From NCBI GenBank assembly GCA_008330645.1, contig VLTN01000026.1:396468-460467 (forward strand): a stretch of DNA of 64,000 bases, read 5' to 3'. A program made the position numbers and the translations under genes. Source of the stretch: Cafeteria roenbergensis (Eukaryota > Sar > Bigyra > Bicosoecida > Cafeteriaceae). Within the stretch, counting starts at the first letter, position 1; every line of letters begins with the position of its first letter. The notes under the pieces are model-generated. The model had not been told where the DNA came from. It was given only the letters and a program-made list of their open reading frames with translations, and made no database searches. This document shows positions 56,006 through 64,000 of this stretch, one piece after another.

Positions 56006-56871
56006 TTCGCGGCCGAGTCCTGCGCCAACACACCAACGCGCGGCCGCCGAGCTTGCTTGCGGCCCCTAGCCCCTGCCGTGAGCACCTCTGTCTTATCGGG
56101 TCGCGGCAGGCCCTTGACACAGCGCGGGCATGCGCGAGCCCCGCCGACAAACGCAGACGGCGACGGCATCGGAAGCCAAACGGTATGGCAGTGCGCCACC
56201 TCCCCTGCCGACGCTCCTTGGGCACCGCTGCACACCTCACCTGCCGGGTCCGCCATGCGCGCTGGCTTCCAAGGGCTGAGGTGAAGCGGAGACGTACTCG
56301 CGCAGGAACGTCGTGCTCCGCGCTGTGAAGCAGCGGAGAGCAACGCCGAATGCGAGCAGTTCCAGAAGCAACCCATCCGGTTGCAGTTCGGTAACCGGTT
56401 GGGCTAATATTTGTCCGCATGCATAGAATCCATGCCGACAAAGCAGACGAGCCATCTGGCATCGTCGCGACACTCTCTTGGGCTGCGCGGCTCCCCCACA
56501 GCGTGCTGGGGGTGCCCACGGCGTGACTCAGAGGGTCCCGAGCTCTGGTCTACCCGCCTGCCCCGGCGGCCAAGACAAGCAGCTCGCTGGCAAGGTGCGC
56601 GCAGCAAGCGCTCCGCTTTGCCCGCCGTGCCGTGCGAACGCTCGCACAGCACTCCGGGGCCCGTTGCGGCTGGCTTTGAGATTGTGTGAGAGCAAAGCCG
56701 CATTCGTGACCCGCCCGCTCATCCCACGGAAGGCTGGGAGGTGGCTTGCGAAGTTTCAGTGCCCCTGTGGGTGCAGTCTCCGAGCAAAGCACCGCCACTC
56801 CCAGCCTGCTGGCGCTGGACACCTAACAGGTGCCCATTTGGCCAGTGCTGGTTAGGATAAGGGTAAGCTAG
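56006..56871. other. gene-poor stretch between ankyrin gene and retrotransposon
   Basis: No supported gene. Just before the retrotransposon 3' end (about 56850-56871) lies ggttaggataagggtaagct, which is the 3' flank of the insertion. It has weakly telomere-like words but is too short to interpret. Confidence 0.45.
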
Positions 56872-59800
56872 ATGAACATCGTTGGGGGGGGTCGAAAACT
56901 CGCGTAACCATGCCACACACTCGATTCACAGACTCACCAATCACCAATCCAGCAACTCCATCACCGATGAATCACAAACCCCGCCAAACCCACAATCCCA
57001 AGTCTCAAGTCCCAGATCACTCCCATCACACTGCCACGAGTCGCCACTCAGCCGCCCCTGCTCACCGCATGCGCTCCACCTGCTGTCGCAGGTACTGCGT
57101 CTGCCCGATCAGCTGGGTCGCCAGTCCCTTGGCGATGACCTCGTTCAGCCTCGACAGCCAGCGGAAGGCCCAGCGCGCACGCTCCCTCGGCCGGTCGCCG
57201 AAGGCCGTGTCCGCCACCTTCTTGAGGAAGGCGAAGGCCGCCGGTCCCATGCGTCCCGTGGTCGTGATGACGAAGGGCACAATGGAGCTCAAGTTGTCCT
57301 TTGTAGCTGAGCTCTTCTTGTACTCCCTCATCTTGTCATTCTCACGGCGCTCGAGAAAGGCGTCCATGTTCTGCAGGCCCTGCGTCACGTAGGACTTGCT
57401 CACCGCCGAGGTGATCTGCACGTCGACGAGACAGGTGGTCTCGAAGTCGACGTGCACCCGCAGGTCCGGTCGCTTGCGCGCGGCCTCGCTGGACCCCGGC
57501 TGGGACCCGAAGCGCGTCTGCCCGTCCTGCCAGCTGGAGGGCTCCACCACCGACTGTAGCCCCGCCGAGCGCACCGCCGCGTGCAGGACGTCACGAACGT
57601 CGTTGTGCGCCCGGATGGTGGAGCCCTTGCCGCAGCGGCAGCGCGCCAGGTGATGTGCCACGCCCGAGACCCCGCCGATGTGGACGGTGCCTCTCGCGGT
57701 GGTGTCCCGCTGCACGCACGCGCAGTTGATCGACACGCCGTCCGGCACCACGTGGTCGGCCTCGGAGGCTCCGATGCGGTAGCGGGTGACCACCGCGAAC
57801 TCCTCGTCTGTGAGCCCGCGGGGCCCCATCATCGTGTTGCGGAGCCAGTAGTGCGTTCCCGGCACGCACGCCTCTCGGAACGCGACCAGGTCGCTCATGA
57901 CGCGCAGCATGGCCGGGTCGTCGATGTTGGCGACACGCTTCTCCGGCGTGCCCTTGGCCAGCGCCTCGGCCCTGCAGCGTGCTGTGCAGGCCCTGCGCGC
58001 CTTGGCCAGCCGGCGCAGGAAGACACACTCGTGCTTGATGCGCAGCATGTCGTCGTGGTGCAGCACCATCTTGCGCTGCCAGGGCGCCTCGGTCTGCTCG
58101 TTCGCCCGCGCTGTCACCCCGTCGCCGTACAGGCACTTGCGGAGCTTGGCCTTCAGCTCGCCCGGCAGCTTACCCAGGGTGTCGGGCAAGAAGCCCTCGA
58201 ACCCTGTCGCTGCGGCCAGGCAGCGGGCTCCCTTGCAGGCCCTGATGAACTCCTCCACCAGGTTTGCCGCTGCCTCCATGTCATCCGACGACTCGTCGTC
58301 AGATCTGAGCTCCATCATCGCCTCCAGCGCCAGCTCCTCGATCTCGGCGCGCAGCTCTTCCAGGCCCTCGACAGCCCCCGCGATGTCCGACCTCCACACA
58401 TGCGCCAGCTGGTAGCGCTTCTTCACCCTGGCGGCATGAAGGTCGGCCTCCTTGCCCACGACGCAGTCCTTGTCCGGCCTGAAGTACCGTGCCTCGGTGC
58501 AGGCGTCCTTGTACTCCTTGCTGTCCCGCTCGTAGTCCCGGTAGGCTCCCTTGGCGACCTCCTCGCATCGCAGCAGGATGTCGCCCACCTCCTTGGTCGC
58601 ATCGCTGCGGTCTGAGCGCTTCAGCGCCCGCATCACGAGTTTCTTGAGCGAGATGCCCTTCCAGTTGGGGTCGTTGCCGTCCGCGTCCGCGTCGGGTCCG
58701 TCCCTGGCCAACCCGATCGCCGGCGTTCGCCTGACCGAGTAGACCTGTGCCGCATCCGCTCTCGGCTGTGCGGCATCAGATGTCTCTTGGCCGGTTGGAG
58801 CGGCAGCCGCACTAGCTGCCGAAGCGCCGCCGCCGCCCGTCGTCATCTCGGTCGCCGCTCCCGCCGCGCTGGCGGCAGCCGCACCTCCGCCGACCGTCTG
58901 GCCTCCGCTTGTCGGTGTTGGCTGATGCCCCGGTTCAGCCGCTCCCTCCGTACCGCTGACGAGCCAGCCGTCCAGCGTACCTGCAAGCTGCTGCCCATGC
59001 GCCGGGCCCTCGTCGCAGTCCTCCTTGGACTCGCTCTCTCCGACCGCCGGGTGGTCCACCCACGGCGTGCCGCCCGCTGCAGCAGCCGCCGCACCCGACT
59101 CATCCTCCGCTTCCGCCTCGCCGGCGTTGGCTGGTCCCGCTCCGGCACCACTCCCCGACGCCGCTTCGCCTCCGCCTCCACCAGTGCCGGGTCCGTCGAG
59201 GGCCTCCTCCGGCGGTGGTGCCATCTCGAACCGCCCTTTCCGCATGTCCCGAACGGCCTCGATGAAGCCCGCTGCCGCTTCGAAGCGGAACTGCGCCACG
59301 CCAGGCAGGCCCATGCCCCCGGCTTTGCAGCCCTTGCTCAGCATCTTTGCCAGCCTCATCTGAGCGTAGCCTCCCTTCTTCAAGGCCGGGTTGGACGCTG
59401 TCGATGCTAGCCGAGTCACACCGTCGGCTTCCCGGCCCAGGAGCGCCCACCACGCCTCCCGCCTTGCGTGCTCGTCCGGCAGCCCCCGAACAAGCGCCTC
59501 GATGGCCTTGGACATGGCCTCACGGAAGTCGTCCTCGGCCACCGTGCACATCTCGTCCGAGAGCGCGTGGCCGATCGCATCCAGCTCCGTCTTGTGCGCC
59601 ACTGCCGCCAGGTTGGCCAGCAGCGCCGCATGGAACACCGCCAGCTCCTGGCCCGCCGCCGCACCCGCTGCTCTGTGCAGGTAGCTGAACTTCTGTCCGA
59701 GCACTGACAGCAGTAGGTGGTGCGCCCGCTTGAGCCCGCAGACCTCGATGCCCGCGAGCAGGCGTTCCGCCGCCGGCCCGAACTCCTTCTCTAGTCGCTT

Positions 59801-62347
59801 CATCGACTGCTCTAGAGCCACCTCCGGTGAGAGGTCCTCCCCCACAGGACACTGCAGCACCGCCACGCTCCGTTCGGTGAGGTGACACCCCTCCAGCACC
59901 GAGGGTGGGGACCCTGGATCGTCCCTACTCCGCTTCATCTCCCGCTGAATTCTGGCTTTGGTTCTCTCGAGCTGTCCTCGCTTGCACAGCACCTGGGTCT
60001 TGCTGGTGTTCATCCGCAGCCCCACCGTGCTGAGCCGCTCGGCCAGCATCTGGGCTGCCTTGAAGGCGCTCCTCCTCGGGCCCACCAGCGTCGTGTCGTC
60101 GGCCATCTGCAAGATGAGCACATCTGGGAAGGCGCGCCTCACCTCGTCCACCAGGGGGTGCACTGCGATCGCAAACAGTGCGCCCGCTGCCGGGTCGCCT
60201 TGACGCACGCCCCTGTTGGACTTCAGCTCAAAGACCTCGCCCTCGTCCGTGGCAAAGAGGAGCGGGCTGGACGAGCCGTACAGCGCCAGCACCGCCGGCA
60301 CGAGCTTCTCGTCCAGCCGCCGCACCTCCTCGATCATCGCGCGCCTGGAGACGGAGTTGTAGGCGTTGGCCATGTCCAACGCTACCACCACCGTTTTGGC
60401 TCCTCCCTCCTCGAACGCGATGCGGACAGCATGGACCAGCCTGCACGACCCGTCTCGGTAGCCCAGGAACTGGAAGCGCAGCTGGTCCAGCAATCCGTGC
60501 TTCCCCAGGATGGTGTTCACCACCTTGCCCACCAGCTTGCCCAGGCCCGAGACCATGGCCACCGGCCTGATCTTGCCGTTGCCCTTGGGAATCGCCATCA
60601 GGGTTGACGACCCGAGGACCCTGCGCTCCTCGGCAGAGAGGTCGTTCCTCAACGCCCTTCGGACAAATGACACGAGCGCATCCAGGTCCTTCTCGGCTAT
60701 GTTCTCTAGCTGCTTCGCGACCATGCCGTCCGGGCCCACGGCCTTCTTGTGCGGCATCGACTGGATCGCCGCCGACACCATTTCCCGGAGCTCGGAGTCG
60801 GTGAGGTCCGGCGCTTCTCCCTCCACTGTGCCGTCGACCACCTCCTCGCTCGGGTGCAGGTTCATCAACGCTTCCAGCGTCTCCCTGTCCTGTGCGACGG
60901 TGCCCGCCGACGCCATGCTCTTCGCCAGGTCCTTGGCGGAGGTGCCGTTTTGACGCCGCAGATACGCCTTCAGGGCCGCTACCGTGGTGAGCTGCACCCT
61001 TATTCCCGCCGCTTGCTCGACGGTCGGGTGGCCCTCCGCGTTGCCTCTGCGCCCAGCACCCGCCAGGGACGCCGCCGCTGCCATGGTGCCATGCTGCAGG
61101 GTGGGCTCGAGCGCCACCGGCACGTGATCGCTCACCGCCTTGCGCTGCCGCAGTTTGTCCGCGGCAAAGGCCTCGCCGAAGGTGCACTGCCGGAGCAGCG
61201 CCTTGATGTACCACTGCACCCACTTCTTGGAGGGACATCCGTGTCTCAGAAAGGCTCCCTTGGCGAGGCTGTCCGGAGAGCTGGTGGAGCACCGCTTGCA
61301 CCGCTCGTCTTCATACGCTCCCGTTCCTTCGGCCAGTGGAGGCTCGTCACCGCCCGTTTCCGCCATCGCTCCCGCCACGTGCCCCACACCGTCGTCCTCC
61401 AATCCGTGGCTTGTCTCCCCGGCGTCCTCCTCGCCCGCCGGTGGCTCAGCTGACGCGCTCGCTCCGACTGACTGCCCCGCGGCCTCTGCCGCCGCCGACG
61501 TAGTTCTCACGAGCTGGCGGCCCTGCCCTCCACGCGGGTCCACGGCCGCGTTTATTTCCGGCGGGTCAAGTGCTTCGCCAGTTGTGCCAGCCTTCGCCGC
61601 CGTCCCGTCATCCTCCCTAGTCGCTTGCTCGCAGCCGCCCGCTGGTTCGCTCCCCATCTCACCCGGTTCCCCATTGCCCATCGTCGTCTCATCCAGCTCC
61701 GCCTCGGTTGCTCCGTCGGTCACTGGCGACCCGTCCTCCTCCTCATCCGATGCACCGTCCTCCTCCGCCGTCTCGCTCCACGAACTCTCTCCTCCCTCGT
61801 CCATAGTGTCCTCGCCTGGGTCCTGACAGACTGCGCTGTCGTCCGTCATCGACCCGTCATCCCCCCCACTCGACTCGCCGTCGTCCTCCGACATCTCGTC
61901 GCCAGCCTCGTCCGTTGTGCCATAGTCCATCGAGTCTCTGGTCTGGCTCCCAGAAGCTTGGCATCCATCCACCAGCCACCCGCCAGTGTTCCCATCCGCC
62001 GCGTCCTCACCTCCTGACGCCTCGCTCTCCTCCGCACTCACTGCGCCTTCATCCATTGACGCCCCGTCACAGTCTCCATCGGCGGCACCATCATCCGCCC
62101 GCGTCCCCTCCTCGTCTTCACTCGGCGCTTCCTGGGTTTCCGGTGGCTGGCTCTCCTCCTCCATGTTTGCGCCACCGTCCTCCGGCGAAAGCCCTTCACG
62201 TGCGCAGGCTCCTCCGTTCAGCCTATTGCTTCCACGGATGGTTCCTCCGCCCGGAGTAGCCTCATCGTCGTCCGAGTCATCATCACTCGAGTCCGAGTCT
62301 TGAGACCTGCGCGCCAACATTGGTCGTGGTCGCACCTTGTATCTCGA
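56872..62347 (-). mobile_element. non-LTR retrotransposon with restriction-like endonuclease, apparently full coding length
   Basis: A 5.48-kb element on the reverse strand. Its 3' end is 56872 (terminal CCCAACGATGTTCAT on its own strand) and its 3' untranslated region is 56872-57061. It has one long ORF (62320-57062) and only about 27 bp of leader before the junction at 62347, where the 3' end of a second copy begins. No poly-A tail and no LTRs are seen. Having a single ORF with a C-terminal endonuclease and no AP endonuclease places it with the R2/CRE/NeSL/HERO-type non-LTR elements. Full length at the 5' end is not proved. Confidence 0.88.
57062..62320 (-). CDS. retrotransposon polyprotein: reverse transcriptase plus PD-(D/E)XK endonuclease
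   Basis: 1752 residues, no frameshift or stop. Residues 1 to about 330 are very acidic and Ser/Asp/Glu-rich. The reverse transcriptase domain shows HKKAVGPDGMVAKQLE, STLMAIPKGNGKIRPVAM, motif A LDMANAYNSVSR (about 648), motif B GVRQGDPAAGALFAI, and motif C LQMADDTTLVG (about 738), so both catalytic Asp of ADD are present. A thumb region and an Ala/Gly/Glu-rich linker follow. The C-terminus has a Cys/His cluster (INCACVQR...HHLARCRCG, about 1528) and then HNDVRDVLHAAVRSAG, VEPSSW, RPDLRVHVDF and LVDVQIT (about 1615-1635). This is the R..D..PD..D order of restriction-like endonucleases in site-selective non-LTR elements. It copies element RNA into a nicked chromosomal target. The intact frame suggests recent activity. 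Confidence 0.9.
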   Translation of the reverse strand: MLARRSQDSDSSDDDSDDDEATPGGGTIRGSNRLNGGACAREGLSPEDGGANMEEESQPPETQEAPSEDEEGTRADDGAADGDCDGASMDEGAVSAEESEASGGEDAADGNTGGWLVDGCQASGSQTRDSMDYGTTDEAGDEMSEDDGESSGGDDGSMTDDSAVCQDPGEDTMDEGGESSWSETAEEDGASDEEEDGSPVTDGATEAELDETTMGNGEPGEMGSEPAGGCEQATREDDGTAAKAGTTGEALDPPEINAAVDPRGGQGRQLVRTTSAAAEAAGQSVGASASAEPPAGEEDAGETSHGLEDDGVGHVAGAMAETGGDEPPLAEGTGAYEDERCKRCSTSSPDSLAKGAFLRHGCPSKKWVQWYIKALLRQCTFGEAFAADKLRQRKAVSDHVPVALEPTLQHGTMAAAASLAGAGRRGNAEGHPTVEQAAGIRVQLTTVAALKAYLRRQNGTSAKDLAKSMASAGTVAQDRETLEALMNLHPSEEVVDGTVEGEAPDLTDSELREMVSAAIQSMPHKKAVGPDGMVAKQLENIAEKDLDALVSFVRRALRNDLSAEERRVLGSSTLMAIPKGNGKIRPVAMVSGLGKLVGKVVNTILGKHGLLDQLRFQFLGYRDGSCRLVHAVRIAFEEGGAKTVVVALDMANAYNSVSRRAMIEEVRRLDEKLVPAVLALYGSSSPLLFATDEGEVFELKSNRGVRQGDPAAGALFAIAVHPLVDEVRRAFPDVLILQMADDTTLVGPRRSAFKAAQMLAERLSTVGLRMNTSKTQVLCKRGQLERTKARIQREMKRSRDDPGSPPSVLEGCHLTERSVAVLQCPVGEDLSPEVALEQSMKRLEKEFGPAAERLLAGIEVCGLKRAHHLLLSVLGQKFSYLHRAAGAAAGQELAVFHAALLANLAAVAHKTELDAIGHALSDEMCTVAEDDFREAMSKAIEALVRGLPDEHARREAWWALLGREADGVTRLASTASNPALKKGGYAQMRLAKMLSKGCKAGGMGLPGVAQFRFEAAAGFIEAVRDMRKGRFEMAPPPEEALDGPGTGGGGGEAASGSGAGAGPANAGEAEAEDESGAAAAAAGGTPWVDHPAVGESESKEDCDEGPAHGQQLAGTLDGWLVSGTEGAAEPGHQPTPTSGGQTVGGGAAAASAAGAATEMTTGGGGASAASAAAAPTGQETSDAAQPRADAAQVYSVRRTPAIGLARDGPDADADGNDPNWKGISLKKLVMRALKRSDRSDATKEVGDILLRCEEVAKGAYRDYERDSKEYKDACTEARYFRPDKDCVVGKEADLHAARVKKRYQLAHVWRSDIAGAVEGLEELRAEIEELALEAMMELRSDDESSDDMEAAANLVEEFIRACKGARCLAAATGFEGFLPDTLGKLPGELKAKLRKCLYGDGVTARANEQTEAPWQRKMVLHHDDMLRIKHECVFLRRLAKARRACTARCRAEALAKGTPEKRVANIDDPAMLRVMSDLVAFREACVPGTHYWLRNTMMGPRGLTDEEFAVVTRYRIGASEADHVVPDGVSINCACVQRDTTARGTVHIGGVSGVAHHLARCRCGKGSTIRAHNDVRDVLHAAVRSAGLQSVVEPSSWQDGQTRFGSQPGSSEAARKRPDLRVHVDFETTCLVDVQITSAVSKSYVTQGLQNMDAFLERRENDKMREYKKSSATKDNLSSIVPFVITTTGRMGPAAFAFLKKVADTAFGDRPRERARWAFRWLSRLNEVIAKGLATQLIGQTQYLRQQVERMR

Positions 62348-64000
62348 ATGAACATCGTTGGGGGGGGTCAAAAACTCGCGTAACCATGCCACACACTCGA
62401 TTCACAGACTCACCAATCACCAATCCAGCAACTCCATCACCGATGAGTCACAAACCCCGCCAAACCCACAATCCCAAGTCTCAAATCCCAGATCCCTGCC
62501 ATCACACTGGCTCGAGTCGCCACTCAGCCGCCCCTGCTCACCGCAAACGCTCCACCTGCTGTCGCAGGTACTGCGTCTGCCCGATCAGCTGGGTCGCCAG
62601 TCCCTTGGCGATGACCTCGTTCAGCCTCGACAGCCAGCGGAAGGCCCAGCGCGCACGCTCCCTCGGCCGATCACCGAAGGCCGTGTCCGCCACCTTCTTG
62701 AGGAAGGCGAAGGCCGCCGGTCCCATGCGTCCCGTGGTCGTGATGACGAAGGGCACAATGGAGCTCAAGTTGTCCTTTGTAGCTGAGCTCTTCTTGTACT
62801 CCCTCATCTTGTCATTCTCACGGCGCTCGAGAAAGGCGTCCATGCTCTGCAGGCCCTGCGTCACGTAGGACTTGCTCACCGCCGAGGTGATCTGCACGTC
62901 GACGAGACAGGTGGTCTCGAAGTCGACGTGCACCCGCAGGTCCGGTCGCTTGCGCGCGGCCTCGCTGGACCCCGGCTGGGACCCGAAGCGCGTCTGCCCG
63001 TCCTGCCAGCTGGAGGGCTCCACCACCGACTGTAGCCCCGCCGAGCGCACCGCCGCGTGCAGGACGTCGCGGACGTCGTTGTGCGCCCGAATGGTGGAGC
63101 CCTTGCCGCAGCGGCAGCGCGCCAGGTGATGTGCCACGCCCGAGATCCCGCCGATGTGGACGGTGCCTCTCGCGGTGGTGTCCCGCTGCACGCACGCGCA
63201 GTTGATCGACACGCCGTCCGGCACCACGTGGTCGGCCTCGGAGGCTCCGATGCGGTAGCGGGTGACCACCGCGAACTCCTCGTCTGTGAGCCCGCGGGTC
63301 CCATCATCGTGTTGCGGAGCCAGTAGTGCGTTCCCGGCACGCACGCCTCTCGGAACGCGACCAGGTCGCTCATGACGCGCAGCATGGCCGGGTCGTCGAT
63401 GTTGGCGACACGCTTCTCCGGCGTGCCCTTGGCCAGCGCCTCGGCCTGCAGCGTGCTGTGCAGGCCCTGCGCGCCTTGGCCAGACGGCGCAGGAAGACAC
63501 ACTCGTGCTTGATGCGCAGCATGTCGTCGTGGTGCAGCATCATCTTGCGCTGCCAGGGCGCCTCGGTCTGCTCGTTCGCCCGCGCCGTCACCCCGTCGCC
63601 GTACAGGCATTTGCGGAGCTTGGCCTTCAGGTCATCCGACAGCACGCCCAGGGTGTCGGGCAAGAAGCCCTCGAACCCTGTCGCTGCGGCCAGGCAGCGG
63701 GCTCCCTTGCAGGCCCTGACGAACTCCTCCACCAGGTTTGCAGTTGCCTCCATGTCATCCGACGACTCGTCGTCAGATCCGAGCTCCATCATCGCCTCCA
63801 GCGCCAGCTCCTCGATCTCGGCGCGCAGCTCTTCCAAGCCTTCGACAGCCCCCGCGATGTCAGACCTCCACACGTGCGCCAGCTGGTAGCGCTTCTTCAC
63901 CCTGGCGGCATGAAGGTCGGCCTCCTTGCCCACGACGCAGTCCTTGTCCGGCCTGAAGTACCGCGCCTCGGTGCAGGCGTCCTTGTACTCCTTGCTGTCC
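62348..64000 (-). mobile_element. second copy of the same retrotransposon, running off the window
   Basis: Its 3' end starts at 62348, immediately next to the 5' end of the first copy, in the same orientation. The visible 1.65 kb (3' untranslated region plus the C-terminal third of the ORF) aligns base for base with the first copy, with only scattered substitutions and two single-base deletions. The pair is therefore a head-to-tail tandem of young copies. Confidence 0.9.
62538..64000 (-). pseudogene. retrotransposon ORF, C-terminal part, broken by two single-base deletions
   Basis: The reading frame corresponds to the C-terminal 490 or so residues of the intact copy. Relative to that copy, one base is lost near 63299 (gggg-cccc reduced to ggg-tccc) and one near 63449 (ggccctgc reduced to ggcctgc). 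Translation therefore moves through three frames between 63450 and 63298. The endonuclease and Cys/His parts downstream of the breaks read normally (RPDLRVHVDF, VDVQIT). The copy is non-functional as read unless the deletions are sequencing errors. Confidence 0.85.

Noticed and set aside
56850-56871. Telomere-like words (ttaggataagggtaag) at the retrotransposon 3' flank
   Set aside because: There is only one degenerate stretch of about 20 bp with no repeats; this is not evidence of telomeric insertion.
1-64000. Possibility that the window is bacterial (GC-rich actinobacterium-like)
   Set aside because: Spliceosomal introns, kinesin, AMPK gamma, mitochondrial presequences and a REL-type non-LTR retrotransposon rule this out.

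Overview
The window is nuclear DNA of a GC-rich unicellular eukaryote (about 70% G+C by eye). The evidence is spliceosomal introns of roughly 100-340 bp (nearly all GTGAG...YGCAG), mitochondrial presequences on metabolic enzymes, and families found only in eukaryotes: kinesin, AMPK gamma, dynactin-type beta-helix, Roadblock, TMX2, KCTD-type BTB and the mitochondrial F1 epsilon subunit. A microalga or similar protist (haptophyte- or stramenopile-like) would fit, but nothing here fixes the lineage. No bacterial operon, CRISPR array or tRNA was recognised.

Layout. 1-13 kb carries forward genes: a partial low-complexity C-terminus, a GBP/atlastin-like GTPase, a BTB-pentapeptide protein, a five-exon sulfatase and a large methyltransferase-TPR protein. 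13-33 kb is mostly head-to-head pairs: kinesin/BCKDH E2; Na-Pi transporter/F1 epsilon; AMPK gamma/kinase-like protein; beta-helix protein/BCKDH E1-beta; HMG-CoA lyase/mitochondrial DnaJ. A GH30 glucosylceramidase-like gene lies among them. 35-43 kb holds two reverse-strand proteins of unknown function, one of 1845 residues. 43-53.5 kb holds a three-exon Roadblock gene, a 32-bp minisatellite, a TMX2-like/formate-THF ligase divergent pair, a purple acid phosphatase and a glycosyltransferase-like gene. 54-64 kb is an accessory zone: an ankyrin-repeat gene flanked by a solo 3' end, a full-size copy and a frameshifted copy of one non-LTR retrotransposon family. That family carries a C-terminal restriction-like endonuclease, and its two long copies abut head to tail.

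Functional themes. Three genes act in mitochondrial branched-chain amino acid (leucine) breakdown: E2 and E1-beta of the branched-chain 2-oxoacid dehydrogenase, and HMG-CoA lyase, all within about 17 kb. Two more mitochondrial genes (F1 epsilon, Mdj1-like DnaJ) lie among them. The AMPK gamma subunit is an energy sensor. Formate-THF ligase is probably mitochondrial too. Several proteins have unusual architectures: kinesin with a C-terminal chromodomain, a kinase-like protein with about 280 residues between HRD and DFG, and a methyltransferase fused to TPR and coiled coil. All gene models and exon boundaries were made by reading the sequence. Start codons are the least certain element.
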